DNA from: Firmicutes bacterium HGW-Firmicutes-21
GTDB lineage: Bacteria > Bacillota > Clostridia > Oscillospirales > CAG-382
Assembly: GCA_002841455.1 (NCBI GenBank)
Contig: PGZT01000003.1
Coordinates: forward strand, 1 to 48,847
Direction: 5' to 3'
Length of the DNA stretch: 48,847 nucleotides
The notes under the pieces were generated by a model. That model worked only from the letters and a program-made list of their open reading frames with translations. It searched no databases and was not told the origin of the DNA. Position numbers and translations under genes: made by a program. Position 1 is the first letter of the stretch. Each line of letters opens with the position of its first letter. This document shows positions 25,923 to 33,632 of this stretch, piece by piece.

Positions 25923-26786
25923 CTATTTTAGCAAGCTCGAGAAGCCGGAATAAATCCGCTCCGCAATAACCGGATTGTTCATTATATAGAGATGAACTCC
26001 GTCCACTCCCTGTGAAATAAGGTCGATTATTTGATCTATCGCATAAGCAATTCCGGCATCGGTCAGCGCCTCCGGCTTATCCTCGTATTTATCGATTATC
26101 CTCTTGAACTTTGGCGGCAAGCTCGCTCCGCAAAGAGTAACCATGCGTTCGATTTGCTTTTTGTTAACGACTGGCATTATACCCGCATCAATCGGAACAG
26201 CGATACCGGCAAGCTTTGCTCTGTCCAAAAAGGAATAAAAAAGGTTGTTGTCAAAAAAGAGCTGTGAGATGAGATGTGTCGCTCCCGACTCCACCTTTTT
26301 CTTTAAATTTAGCGTGTCCTGTACAAGGCTCTCGGATTCCGGATGACCCTCGGGATAGCAGGCGGCAGAAACGATAAAATCACCCTGAGTGTGTATATAA
26401 TTAACAAGGTCGCCCGCATATGTAAAATCCTTTTTCGGGGGATTGTCAGGATTTATGTCCCCTCTCAAAGCGAGTATATTTTTCAGTCCGTAAGCCTTTA
26501 ACCGCAATAGTATCTCATCGATGTCCTCCTTTGAGTGGCTAATGCAGGTTAGATGCACTAACGGTTCAATACCGAAATCATCCTTAATCGAACGGGCAAT
26601 CTCCCATGTGGACGCATTGACTCCGTTACCGCCCGCACCGAAGGTAACGCTGATATACCCGGGCTTTAATGTCGCAAGGCTCCTTATCGTCTCGTTGAGA
26701 TTGACCAATGAGCCGTCCCTCTTCGGGGGGAAAATCTCAAAGGAAACCACCGGACTTTTATGTGTAAAAAGTGAGGAAATGCTCAT
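25923..26786 (-). CDS. metF: Methylenetetrahydrofolate reductase
   Basis: This cytoplasmic flavoenzyme reduces 5,10-methylene-THF to 5-methyl-THF, the methyl donor for MetE. Its 287 residues match the bacterial MetF length. The N-terminal SFEIFPPK contains the catalytic glutamate, VTFGAGG and LTCIS follow in order, and LALRGD near 113 and HLISQLFFD near 180 are typical barrel segments. It starts two bases after the metE stop, so translation is coupled. Together with MetE it completes cobalamin-independent homocysteine methylation from one-carbon units. Confidence 0.96.
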   Translation of the reverse strand: MSISSLFTHKSPVVSFEIFPPKRDGSLVNLNETIRSLATLKPGYISVTFGAGGNGVNASTWEIARSIKDDFGIEPLVHLTCISHSKEDIDEILLRLKAYGLKNILALRGDINPDNPPKKDFTYAGDLVNYIHTQGDFIVSAACYPEGHPESESLVQDTLNLKKKVESGATHLISQLFFDNNLFYSFLDRAKLAGIAVPIDAGIMPVVNKKQIERMVTLCGASLPPKFKRIIDKYEDKPEALTDAGIAYAIDQIIDLISQGVDGVHLYIMNNPVIAERIYSGFSSLLK

Positions 26787-26788
26787 TG

Positions 26789-29071
26789 TTAATTCAGCTC
26801 GTTTCTGACTTTTTTAGCGGCGTTTACAAGATTAATAAGGCTCGGAACCGTTTCCGCTTCTCCCCTTGTTTTCAGTCCGCAATCGGGGTTTACCCACAGC
26901 TTTTCCTTCTTGATTCGGTTTCCGTCGAGCATTCTGTTTATCGCTCCGATTATCTCGCCCTCCGAGGGAATCCTTGGCGAATGTATGTCATAAACTCCGG
27001 GTCCTGTCTGAGTTCTGAAATTCTCTCTTAAAAGCGCGTCAACAATCAACAGCTTAGAGCGGGATGCCTCGAAGGAAATAACATCGGCGTCCATATTATC
27101 GATGTCTCTTACAATCTCGTAAAATTCGCTGTAACACATATGCGTGTGTATCTGTGTTTCCGCTTTAACTCCCGAGTGTACCAAACGGAAGGCGGGTATT
27201 GCCCAATCGAGGTATTCGGTATGCCAATCCTCTCTTCGTATAGGCAGTTTTTCCTTTAACGCAGCTTCATCCACTTGGATAACGCGTATCCCAGCCGCTT
27301 CAAGGTCCTGCACCTCATCCTTTATGGCGAGCGCTATCTGCATAGCCATTTCTCTGCCCGTTATATCCTCACGGGGGAAGGACCAATTTAGTATTGTTAC
27401 AGGACCGGTCAGCATACCTTTTACGGGTTTGTCTGTCAGCGACTGTGCAAAAACGCTGTACTCGACCGTTATCGGATTCTTTCGTTTAATATCGCTCCAA
27501 ATGATAGGCGGCTTGACGCAACGAGTCCCGTAGGACTGTACCCATGCCTTGGCGGTAAACAAAAAGCCATCTAAATTCTCTCCGAAGAATTCCACCATAT
27601 CATTGCGTTCAAACTCTCCGTGCACAAGCACATCCAGTCCTATTTCCTCCTGGAGCTTAATGCAGGAGGCGATTTTTGCTTTGACATTAGCCTTGTATAC
27701 CTCGGTGGTTATCTCCCCCTTTTTGAGCTTTGCACGGTTAGCCTTAACCTCTGCGGTCTGCGGGAAGGAACCAATTGTAGTTGTGGGGAGCAACGGCAGA
27801 CCGAGCGCCTTCCGTTGTATCTCCTCACGGGCAGTAAACACCGGTAACCGTATAAAGTCGCTGTCATTCAACGATGATATCTTCTGTTGTACGGCTTTAT
27901 CCGCAAAAGCGGCTCGCTGCTTGACAAGCTCTGTGTTCTTTATATATATTTGGCTGTTCTTTGCATTTTTGTCCAAAAACAATGCCTTTATTTCACCAAG
28001 CTCGTCGAGCTTCTCCTGTGCAAACGAGAGCTGCGACTTCTGCGAAGCCGACAGAGATTCATTCTCTATCGTGTAAGGAACATGCAGCAGCGAGCAGGAG
28101 GTGTTTATAACAATATCCTCCCTGTCAACATATTCGCTTATTTTTTTAAGCAGCGACAGTGTCTCTTCGTAATTATTACGCCAGATATTCTTGCCGTTTA
28201 CAACACCGGCAAACAGCTTTTTACCCTTAGGAAAACCATATTGCTCTATTAAAGAAAGGCTCTTTTTTCCTTCAATAAAATCGAACCCGAAGGCGTCGAA
28301 ATTCAGAGAAACAACATCGGTATAAATATCTCTTATATCGCCAAAATATGTTTGCAGCAGTATTTTTATACCCTTCTTCTCGTTTAACAGCTGCCTGTAA
28401 AGCTCGGTGAACAACGCCTTGTCATCCGCTGTAAGGTCTGTAACAAGGCAGGGCTCGTCAAGCTGTATCCACTCCGCTCCGAGAACGGTAAAACCGCTTA
28501 TTATATTTTTATATGCCTTAACGGCGGAGGTTACGAAATCGCTCGCTTTTCTGCCGCCGCTGTAATCAGACAGCTTAAGCAGGGTGAACGGCCCTATTAT
28601 TACGGGCTTTGTTTTAATCCCCAGAGCCTTTGCCTGGTTATAATCATCAAACGGCTTGCTTCCTATTAATGAGAACTGGGTTTTTTCGTCAAACTCCGGA
28701 ACGATGTAATGGTAGTTGGTGTTAAACCACTTTTTCATGGGCAGCGCCTTTACATCACCCTTATCTCCCTGATAACCCCTCGCCATCGCAAAATATGTTG
28801 TAAGCGAATCGGCACCGAGTGCCTTGTATCTCTCGGGGATAACTCCCAATAAATATGCGGTGTCAAGAAGGTTATCGTAAAACGAAAAATCGTTTGAGGG
28901 AATATAGTCTATTCCCTTCCCTGCTATATACCTCCACTGCTCCGCTCTGAGTTCGCCCGCTTTATGCTCAAGCTCGGAACCGCTTATGCTCTTTTTGAAA
29001 TAGCTCTCGGTCAGGAACTTCAACTCACGAAGTCCGCCGATTCTTGGGTAGCCTATTATAGAATTCTTCAT
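26789..29071 (-). CDS. metE: Cobalamin-independent methionine synthase
   Basis: This enzyme transfers the methyl group of 5-methyl-THF (polyglutamate) to homocysteine without B12. The 760 residues are the full two-barrel length. The C-terminal barrel carries the zinc ligands: His and Cys in HTHMCYSEF near 645, and Cys in NPDCGLKTR near 732. The motifs TTIGSFPQT near 437 and VHGEFERNDMVEFF near 490 are present. It is the first gene of metE-metF-lysR. No SAM, cobalamin or T-box riboswitch fits in the short AT-rich leader, so control is probably by the LysR protein. The presence of a B12-binding protein gene just downstream contrasts with the B12-independent enzyme. Confidence 0.97.
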   Translation of the reverse strand: MKNSIIGYPRIGGLRELKFLTESYFKKSISGSELEHKAGELRAEQWRYIAGKGIDYIPSNDFSFYDNLLDTAYLLGVIPERYKALGADSLTTYFAMARGYQGDKGDVKALPMKKWFNTNYHYIVPEFDEKTQFSLIGSKPFDDYNQAKALGIKTKPVIIGPFTLLKLSDYSGGRKASDFVTSAVKAYKNIISGFTVLGAEWIQLDEPCLVTDLTADDKALFTELYRQLLNEKKGIKILLQTYFGDIRDIYTDVVSLNFDAFGFDFIEGKKSLSLIEQYGFPKGKKLFAGVVNGKNIWRNNYEETLSLLKKISEYVDREDIVINTSCSLLHVPYTIENESLSASQKSQLSFAQEKLDELGEIKALFLDKNAKNSQIYIKNTELVKQRAAFADKAVQQKISSLNDSDFIRLPVFTAREEIQRKALGLPLLPTTTIGSFPQTAEVKANRAKLKKGEITTEVYKANVKAKIASCIKLQEEIGLDVLVHGEFERNDMVEFFGENLDGFLFTAKAWVQSYGTRCVKPPIIWSDIKRKNPITVEYSVFAQSLTDKPVKGMLTGPVTILNWSFPREDITGREMAMQIALAIKDEVQDLEAAGIRVIQVDEAALKEKLPIRREDWHTEYLDWAIPAFRLVHSGVKAETQIHTHMCYSEFYEIVRDIDNMDADVISFEASRSKLLIVDALLRENFRTQTGPGVYDIHSPRIPSEGEIIGAINRMLDGNRIKKEKLWVNPDCGLKTRGEAETVPSLINLVNAAKKVRNELN

Positions 29072-29100
29072 TTATATGACCTCTCTTAATTGTTTTGTCT

Positions 29101-29129
29101 ATTATACTATATTGTTTTGTTATAGTAAA
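29101..29129 (-). promoter_or_regulatory. metE promoter with overlapping inverted repeat
   Basis: On the minus strand TTTACT (29129-29124) and a perfect TATAAT (29106-29101) are 17 bp apart. The inverted repeat TACTATA-N9-TATAGTA (29105-29111 and 29121-29127) overlaps both boxes, and another TATAGT occurs at 29152-29157. This is the arrangement expected of a LysR-type regulator site, though the regulator-site pairing is inference. Confidence 0.55.
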
Positions 29130-29195
29130 TACTTTATTATTTATGCTTTGGTATAGTTTTTTCTTATATCTGTTTTTTATTCAATACTTAGAGTA

Positions 29196-29210
29196 TGTGA
29201 CTTTGTCACA
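29196..29210. promoter_or_regulatory. Palindromic operator-like site upstream of the ccdA redox operon
   Basis: TGTGACTTTGTCACA is a perfect inverted repeat with five-base arms... TGTGA-N5-TCACA, similar to Crp/Fnr half-sites but with a spacer one base short of the usual six. It lies 61 bp before the ccdA start, near a TATAAT at 29230-29235. Confidence 0.4.
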
Positions 29211-29270
29211 GCAAAGCAATTGTTAATTTGTATAATTAAATTCATGGAACGAGAAGTGAGGGGGTAAAAA

Positions 29271-29936
29271 ATGCAATATCTGCTTACCTTTTTAGAAGGT
29301 CTTATTTCCTTTGTCTCACCCTGCATTCTTCCTATGCTGCCTGTATATGTCTCCTACCTTGCGGGTAATAAGGAGGATGAGAAAATAACAAGAACCCTTA
29401 AAAATTCGGTCGGCTTTGTACTCGGATTTATGACGATTTTTATCACACTCGGTCTTTTTGCGGGTACGGTAGGTTCTTTTTTAAACAGGTACAGCACTGC
29501 TTTTAATATTATATCGGGGTTAATTGTGATAGTCTTCGCATTGAGCTACCTCGGAGTGTTCAATATATCCTTTTTTGATATTTCAAGCAAAAAGCGAAGA
29601 ATTGACAATCTCGGCTTCTTATCTGCTATTATCTTCGGAATGGTGTTTTCGATCAGTCTTACCCCGTGTGTGGGAGCCTTTCTCGGTACGGCTCTTATGC
29701 AGGCGTCCCTTCAGGGAAGCGCATATAAGGGCGCACTTATGCTGGTATTTTACTCACTCGGTCTGGGTGTACCGTTTATTTTAAGCGCTTTATTGATAAA
29801 TCAGCTCAAGGGTGCGTTTGACTTTATAAAGAGGCATTATAAAGTAATAAGAATTGCTTCCGGTGCTTTTTTAATAATTGTGGGAATACTTATGATGAGC
29901 GGATATATGCGTGTTCTTTTTTCACTCTTGACATAA
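29271..29936 (+). CDS. CcdA-type thiol-disulfide transmembrane electron carrier
   Basis: This 221-residue six-helix membrane protein moves reducing equivalents from cytoplasmic thioredoxin to extracytoplasmic thiol proteins. The two conserved cysteines are present in helices 1 and 4: SPCILPMLP near residue 17 and LTPCVGAFLG near 134. Length fits the short CcdA branch rather than DsbD. The start has GAGGGGG upstream. It heads a plus-strand cluster with a TrxR-like flavoprotein 35 bp downstream and a membrane-anchored TlpA-like thioredoxin, which together make a plausible electron path across the membrane. No cytochrome c biogenesis genes are in view, so a general oxidoreductase role is likelier. 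Confidence 0.92.
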   Translation: MQYLLTFLEGLISFVSPCILPMLPVYVSYLAGNKEDEKITRTLKNSVGFVLGFMTIFITLGLFAGTVGSFLNRYSTAFNIISGLIVIVFALSYLGVFNISFFDISSKKRRIDNLGFLSAIIFGMVFSISLTPCVGAFLGTALMQASLQGSAYKGALMLVFYSLGLGVPFILSALLINQLKGAFDFIKRHYKVIRIASGAFLIIVGILMMSGYMRVLFSLLT

Positions 29937-29971
29937 ACAAATATAAAAACATAAAAAGGAAGGTAATTTAT

Positions 29972-30844
29972 ATGAAGGATGTTATTATCATCGGGAACGG
30001 CCCCGCAGGGCTATCTGCCGCACTTTATACCTGCCGTGCGGGGTTGTCCACCACAATAATCGGTCTTGACAACGGAGCGCTGGAGAAGGCGGAGCGAATA
30101 GAGAATTATTTCGGTCTGACAAACCCTGTCTCCGGACATGATTTAGTAGCAACCGGTATCGAACAGGCTAAAAGGTTGGGAGCGGAGCTGATCAACGACG
30201 AGGTGCTTGATATTTCGTGGATGGACAGCTTCACAATAACGACCAAGAACACGGTTTTGCAGGCGGAATCGGTTATAATAACCACGGGTGCATCAAGAAA
30301 AAAGCTAAAAATCAAGGGTATAGAGAATTATGAAGGCAAGGGCGTAAGCTATTGCGCTGTATGCGACGGCTTTTTTTACAGACAAAAACATATTGCCGTA
30401 ATCGGAAGCGGTGAATATGCTCTTCACGAGGTGAACGAGCTGCTCCCCATTGCATCAAGTGTAACACTCCTTACAAACGGAGCGGAATTAAATGCCGACT
30501 TCCCTTCTGTCGTAAAAATAATAATAACCCCGATTTCGGAGTTATACGGGGGCAATATGGTGGAGGGTATTGAATTTGTTGACAATAGCAGAATTTCCGT
30601 TTCCGGAATATTCATTGCAATCGGAACGGCGGCCGCCGCCGACCTTGCACGCAAGCTGGGTGTCGAAACAAACGGAAGCAGTATCGCCGTTGATGAAAAA
30701 ATGAGTACCAACATACCCGGTTTATTCGCTGCGGGGGATTGTATAGGCGGAGTAATGCAGATTTCGGTAGCTGTCGGAGAGGGTGCAAAGGCATCTTTAT
30801 CCGCAATAGAGTTTATAAGGAACAAGAGGAAGGATGTAGGATAG
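29972..30844 (+). CDS. Thioredoxin-reductase-like flavoprotein without NADPH motifs (candidate FFTR)
   Basis: This 290-residue flavoprotein is shorter than the usual 310-320 for NADPH-thioredoxin reductases. FAD-binding GNGPAGLSAALY (about 8-19) and the C-terminal FAD segment GLFAAGDCIGGVMQIS are intact, as is the redox disulfide CAVC (128-131). The second nucleotide-binding region is altered: GSGEYALHE (about 144-152) replaces GGGDSA, and no HRRxxxR basic motif follows (VTLLTNGAEL instead). Loss of these motifs is a hallmark of the clostridial ferredoxin-dependent flavin thioredoxin reductases, so ferredoxin may be the donor here. It lies between ccdA and tlpA-like genes, with a GGAAGG ribosome binding site. 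Confidence 0.88.
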   Translation: MKDVIIIGNGPAGLSAALYTCRAGLSTTIIGLDNGALEKAERIENYFGLTNPVSGHDLVATGIEQAKRLGAELINDEVLDISWMDSFTITTKNTVLQAESVIITTGASRKKLKIKGIENYEGKGVSYCAVCDGFFYRQKHIAVIGSGEYALHEVNELLPIASSVTLLTNGAELNADFPSVVKIIITPISELYGGNMVEGIEFVDNSRISVSGIFIAIGTAAAADLARKLGVETNGSSIAVDEKMSTNIPGLFAAGDCIGGVMQISVAVGEGAKASLSAIEFIRNKRKDVG

Positions 30845-30876
30845 AGCCGCCCTTCCTCACGGAAAGGACGGGTTTT

Positions 30877-31440
30877 ATGAACAAGAAAACACAAGTAATA
30901 ATAATTTTCTCGGTAATACTGTTTTTTTTAGTGGTCGGAACATTGCTATATAATTATATCGGAGCTGATTATACTCCCGGTATTATTGCGGTGAGCGGTC
31001 CTGATAAATCGGAGATCTACCAGACAAACACCGCTCCTGATTTTACCGTGCTTGATAAAGACGGAAACAGTGTTTCGTTATCCGATCATTTTGGCAAACC
31101 GATTCTGATAAACTTTTGGGCGACCTGGTGCGGACCGTGCCTTAGCGAAATGCCGCATTTTGAGACCTTATTTAGGGAATATGGTGATGAGGTTGTATTT
31201 TTAATGGTTAACCTAACCGACGGTACGGCAGATACGGTTGATTCTGTTAAGAATTTTGTCGAGAAAAACGGTTACAGCTTCCCTGTATATTTCGACACCC
31301 AAAAAAACGGTGCGAGAGCATATTCGGTAACAAGCATTCCCATTACCTACGGAATTGATAAAAACGGTAATGTCATTAAGCGGCACATAGGCTCCTTGAG
31401 AGAGAGCAGGCTGCTGGAGATAATAGAATCGATAAAATAG
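30877..31440 (+). CDS. Membrane-anchored TlpA/ResA-like thioredoxin
   Basis: The 187-residue product is an extracytoplasmic thiol-disulfide oxidoreductase. An N-terminal anchor (about 7-27) is followed by a thioredoxin fold from about 47 (APDFTVLDKDGNSVSLSDHF), with active site WCGPC near 85 in FWATWCGPCLSEMPHF and the cis-proline in SIPITYG. It is presumably reduced through CcdA, encoded upstream. ATG 30877 is chosen for GGAAAGGA (30861-30868) and the immediate signal anchor. A longer frame from 30739 would overlap the flavoprotein gene. The real gap to that gene is 32 bp. Confidence 0.92.
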   Translation: MNKKTQVIIIFSVILFFLVVGTLLYNYIGADYTPGIIAVSGPDKSEIYQTNTAPDFTVLDKDGNSVSLSDHFGKPILINFWATWCGPCLSEMPHFETLFREYGDEVVFLMVNLTDGTADTVDSVKNFVEKNGYSFPVYFDTQKNGARAYSVTSIPITYGIDKNGNVIKRHIGSLRESRLLEIIESIK

Positions 31441-31480
31441 ACAGTTAGAGCGAAACAAATTAACAATTTTTTATTTAAAG

Positions 31481-31509
31481 TTGACATCGGTCGAATAAAA
31501 TGGTATTAT
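31481..31509 (+). promoter_or_regulatory. Promoter of the CBM9-like/deacetylase genes
   Basis: A perfect TTGACA (31481-31486) and TATTAT (31504-31509) are 17 bp apart, about 46 bp before ATG 31555. Confidence 0.8.
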
Positions 31510-31554
31510 TGTCTTGTAAGCATATATTTAACTTTTGAGAGGGCTTTTACTCAT

Positions 31555-32151
31555 ATGTCCGTATACAATGTGCTAACTAAGGAAAAAGCGGATTTCTCTG
31601 ATGTTCCTATAGCGGAGATTAAATGTTACAAATGGGCAAGCGACTACACGCCAAGGGCATACGGTCAGCTTGTATTGATAAAAGAAAGCGGATTTGCGTT
31701 AAAAATGACCGCATATGAGGAAAACCCAAAAGCGGTTCACACCGAATACGGGCAATCCGTATATGAGGATAGCTGCCTTGAGTTTTTTGTACGATTTAAT
31801 AAGGACAGCCCGTTATATATGAACTTTGAGATGAACTCGAACGGAGCGTTCCTCGCTTCCGTCCGCACAGAGAGAAAAAACAAAACAAATATACACGAGC
31901 TGACGCAGCTTCCTGTCGTAAGAGCGGAGATATTTGATAACCGCTGGACAGTAGAGACATTTTTTTCGTTAGAAATGATCGAGGCTCTGTTCGGCAAATG
32001 CGATTTTGAAAAGGGAAGCGTTTTCTGCGGCAACTTTTATAAATGCGGCGATAAGACAACGCAACCCCATTTCGGAATGTGGTCTTCCATTGATTCGGAT
32101 AGAGCCGATTTCCACCGCCCCGAATTTTTCGGACAGTTTATCATTGTTTGA
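31555..32151 (+). CDS. Carbohydrate-binding family 9-like protein
   Basis: This 198-residue protein has the beta-sandwich signature of CBM9/DOMON-like domains: YEDSCLEFFVRF near 64-75 with the usual acidic pair, NFEMNSNGAFLASVR near 84-98 and a late FFGQFIIV. No signal peptide or membrane helix is visible, so it appears cytoplasmic, as stand-alone members of this group in Clostridia often are. The biological role is not established for the family. It is followed at 37 bp by a dockerin-bearing deacetylase and probably shares its transcript. Confidence 0.8.
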   Translation: MSVYNVLTKEKADFSDVPIAEIKCYKWASDYTPRAYGQLVLIKESGFALKMTAYEENPKAVHTEYGQSVYEDSCLEFFVRFNKDSPLYMNFEMNSNGAFLASVRTERKNKTNIHELTQLPVVRAEIFDNRWTVETFFSLEMIEALFGKCDFEKGSVFCGNFYKCGDKTTQPHFGMWSSIDSDRADFHRPEFFGQFIIV

Positions 32152-32188
32152 TTATAAATTATAATAAATATACGAACGGAGATACGGA

Positions 32189-33328
32189 ATGAAAAAGCTA
32201 TTATCGTTACTGTTATGTTTTGTGTTGATGCTCTCCATGTGCTTGGGTGCCGTAGCCGCATATACCCAGGATAACACAATTAGGAGCATTGTACCGGGTA
32301 CTACTGTTTCCGGATTGAAGGATTTACTGGCATCGGTGCAGAATGTTTCCAAAGACGGCTTTGTGTTACCGGGAAGCGAGCCGGTCGGTACCGGTTATAA
32401 CATTATCCGCAGTGACGGAACCTTTAAAGCGGTCGTGCTTGCGGATGTTAACGGAGACGGCAGAATCACAGCCGCCGATTATCTGATTATCAAGCGACAC
32501 TTCCTTGGTACATATGTGCTTGAAAACGAATATCTGCTTGCAGCCGATATAGATGAGGACGGTGCGATAAGGTCGATTGACTATCTTGCGGTTAAGCGGC
32601 ATTTTATGGGTACTCACGACATCGGCTCTTCCGATAATGCGTCAGAGGTTCCTATATTGCTCTATCATCATATTTTATTGGATGCGGATAAGGACAGCTC
32701 GCAGTGGCGGAACAACGATATCACCATTTCCGTAACCGAGTTCAGACGGCATATGCAATTGATTAGGGATATAGGCTATACGGTAATAACAATGGAGGAA
32801 GCGGTTGACTACATAAAGGGAACCCGTACAATTCCTGTTAAAAGCGTTGTATTATGCTTTGATGACGGTTACAAGTCAAATACCGAATATGCGGCTCCTA
32901 TTCTGCGTGAGTTTGGGTATCAGGCTACTATTTTCAGTATAATACAGCCCTTCTTCGGTACATATCAGCCGGTCTATGACCCGACAAAGCTCCAGCATAT
33001 AACTCAACAGGATTTATTGTTGAATGCCGATGTTTTCGATCAGCAGTGCCACACCTTCTCCAATCATAATAATCTGCCTCAGCAGTCGTATAATTATGTG
33101 TATAACGACTTAATGCAGAGCCAGAACGCATACCCCTCAAAATTCTTTGCATACCCTTACGGAGATTATAACACTACGGTTATCAATGCGGTTATCGCAG
33201 CCGGCTTTGAAGCCGCCTTCACAACCGTTCAAAGAGCTGCCGTTGTGGGCGAGAGTATATACGAGATACCGAGGTATACTATAACAACACCCCTTACGGA
33301 CCAGGCATTCCTTAATTTCTTCAATTAA
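32189..33328 (+). CDS. Secreted polysaccharide deacetylase with N-terminal dockerin
   Basis: This 379-residue exported enzyme has a signal peptide (about 1-26). A dockerin pair of calcium-binding F-hands follows (DVNGDGRITAADYLIIKRH near 87-105 and DIDEDGAIRSIDYLAVKRH near 123-141). A CE4/NodB deacetylase domain starts near 152 (VPILLYHHI), with metal-site CFDDGYKSN near 223, HTFSNH near 288 (His-x4-His) and FAYPYGDYN near 316. CE4 enzymes remove acetyl groups from peptidoglycan, chitin-type or xylan sugars; the substrate is not evident here. The dockerin implies attachment to a cohesin scaffold, cellulosome-style, but no cohesin is encoded in the window. GGAGATACGG precedes ATG. Confidence 0.93.
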   Translation: MKKLLSLLLCFVLMLSMCLGAVAAYTQDNTIRSIVPGTTVSGLKDLLASVQNVSKDGFVLPGSEPVGTGYNIIRSDGTFKAVVLADVNGDGRITAADYLIIKRHFLGTYVLENEYLLAADIDEDGAIRSIDYLAVKRHFMGTHDIGSSDNASEVPILLYHHILLDADKDSSQWRNNDITISVTEFRRHMQLIRDIGYTVITMEEAVDYIKGTRTIPVKSVVLCFDDGYKSNTEYAAPILREFGYQATIFSIIQPFFGTYQPVYDPTKLQHITQQDLLLNADVFDQQCHTFSNHNNLPQQSYNYVYNDLMQSQNAYPSKFFAYPYGDYNTTVINAVIAAGFEAAFTTVQRAAVVGESIYEIPRYTITTPLTDQAFLNFFN

Positions 33329-33350
33329 CGCTTTGTAATACTCATAAAAA

Positions 33351-33393
33351 CCATACAAAAAAGGATACCGCCGAGGTATCCTTTTTTGTATGG
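33351..33393. terminator. Bidirectional terminator shared by the deacetylase and tRNA-Arg
   Basis: A perfect 19-bp inverted repeat (33351-33369 and 33375-33393) surrounds a five-base loop. The inner stem ends in six A/T pairs that give a U-tract in either direction. It ends the plus-strand deacetylase message and the minus-strand tRNA. Its outermost three bases are the encoded CCA end of the tRNA. Confidence 0.93.
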
Positions 33394-33467
33394 CACGCCG
33401 TGAGGGATTCGAACCCCCGACCTACTGGTTCGTAGCCAGGTACTCTATCCAGCTGAGCTAACGGCGC
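33391..33467 (-). tRNA. tRNA-Arg (anticodon ACG)
   Basis: The 77-base cloverleaf is on the minus strand with CCA encoded. The acceptor stem pairs GCGCCGT with ACGGCGT (one G-U). The D arm contains TAGCTCAGCTGGATAGAG, the anticodon loop is CTACGAA and the T arm contains GGTTCGAATCC. The outer anticodon-stem pair is a C-U mismatch. A34 is expected to be deaminated to inosine, to read CGU, CGC and CGA. Confidence 0.96.
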
Positions 33468-33483
33468 GTATGCAACATTTAGT

Positions 33484-33512
33484 ATAATAGCACACAGCAG
33501 GTGCTTTGTCAA
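33484..33512 (-). promoter_or_regulatory. tRNA-Arg promoter
   Basis: On the minus strand a perfect TTGACA (33512-33507) and TATTAT (33489-33484) are 17 bp apart, ending 16 bp before the tRNA 5' end. Confidence 0.85.
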
Positions 33513-33632
33513 TACTAAAAAATCAACTGTTATATATGCAAAGAATTATACCATTTTTTAATTTCCATATTGTGTTTTAGCGTCATTTATTATATAATAA
33601 CGGCAATATAAAGAACAGGAAGGCATAACAAA

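Noticed and set aside
29072-29270. SAM, cobalamin or T-box riboswitch upstream of metE
   Set aside because: The metE leader is under 40 bases and AT-rich, with none of the conserved cores.
30739-30876. Upstream extension of the TlpA-like gene
   Set aside because: It overlaps the flavoprotein gene. ATG 30877 has a ribosome binding site and an immediate membrane anchor.
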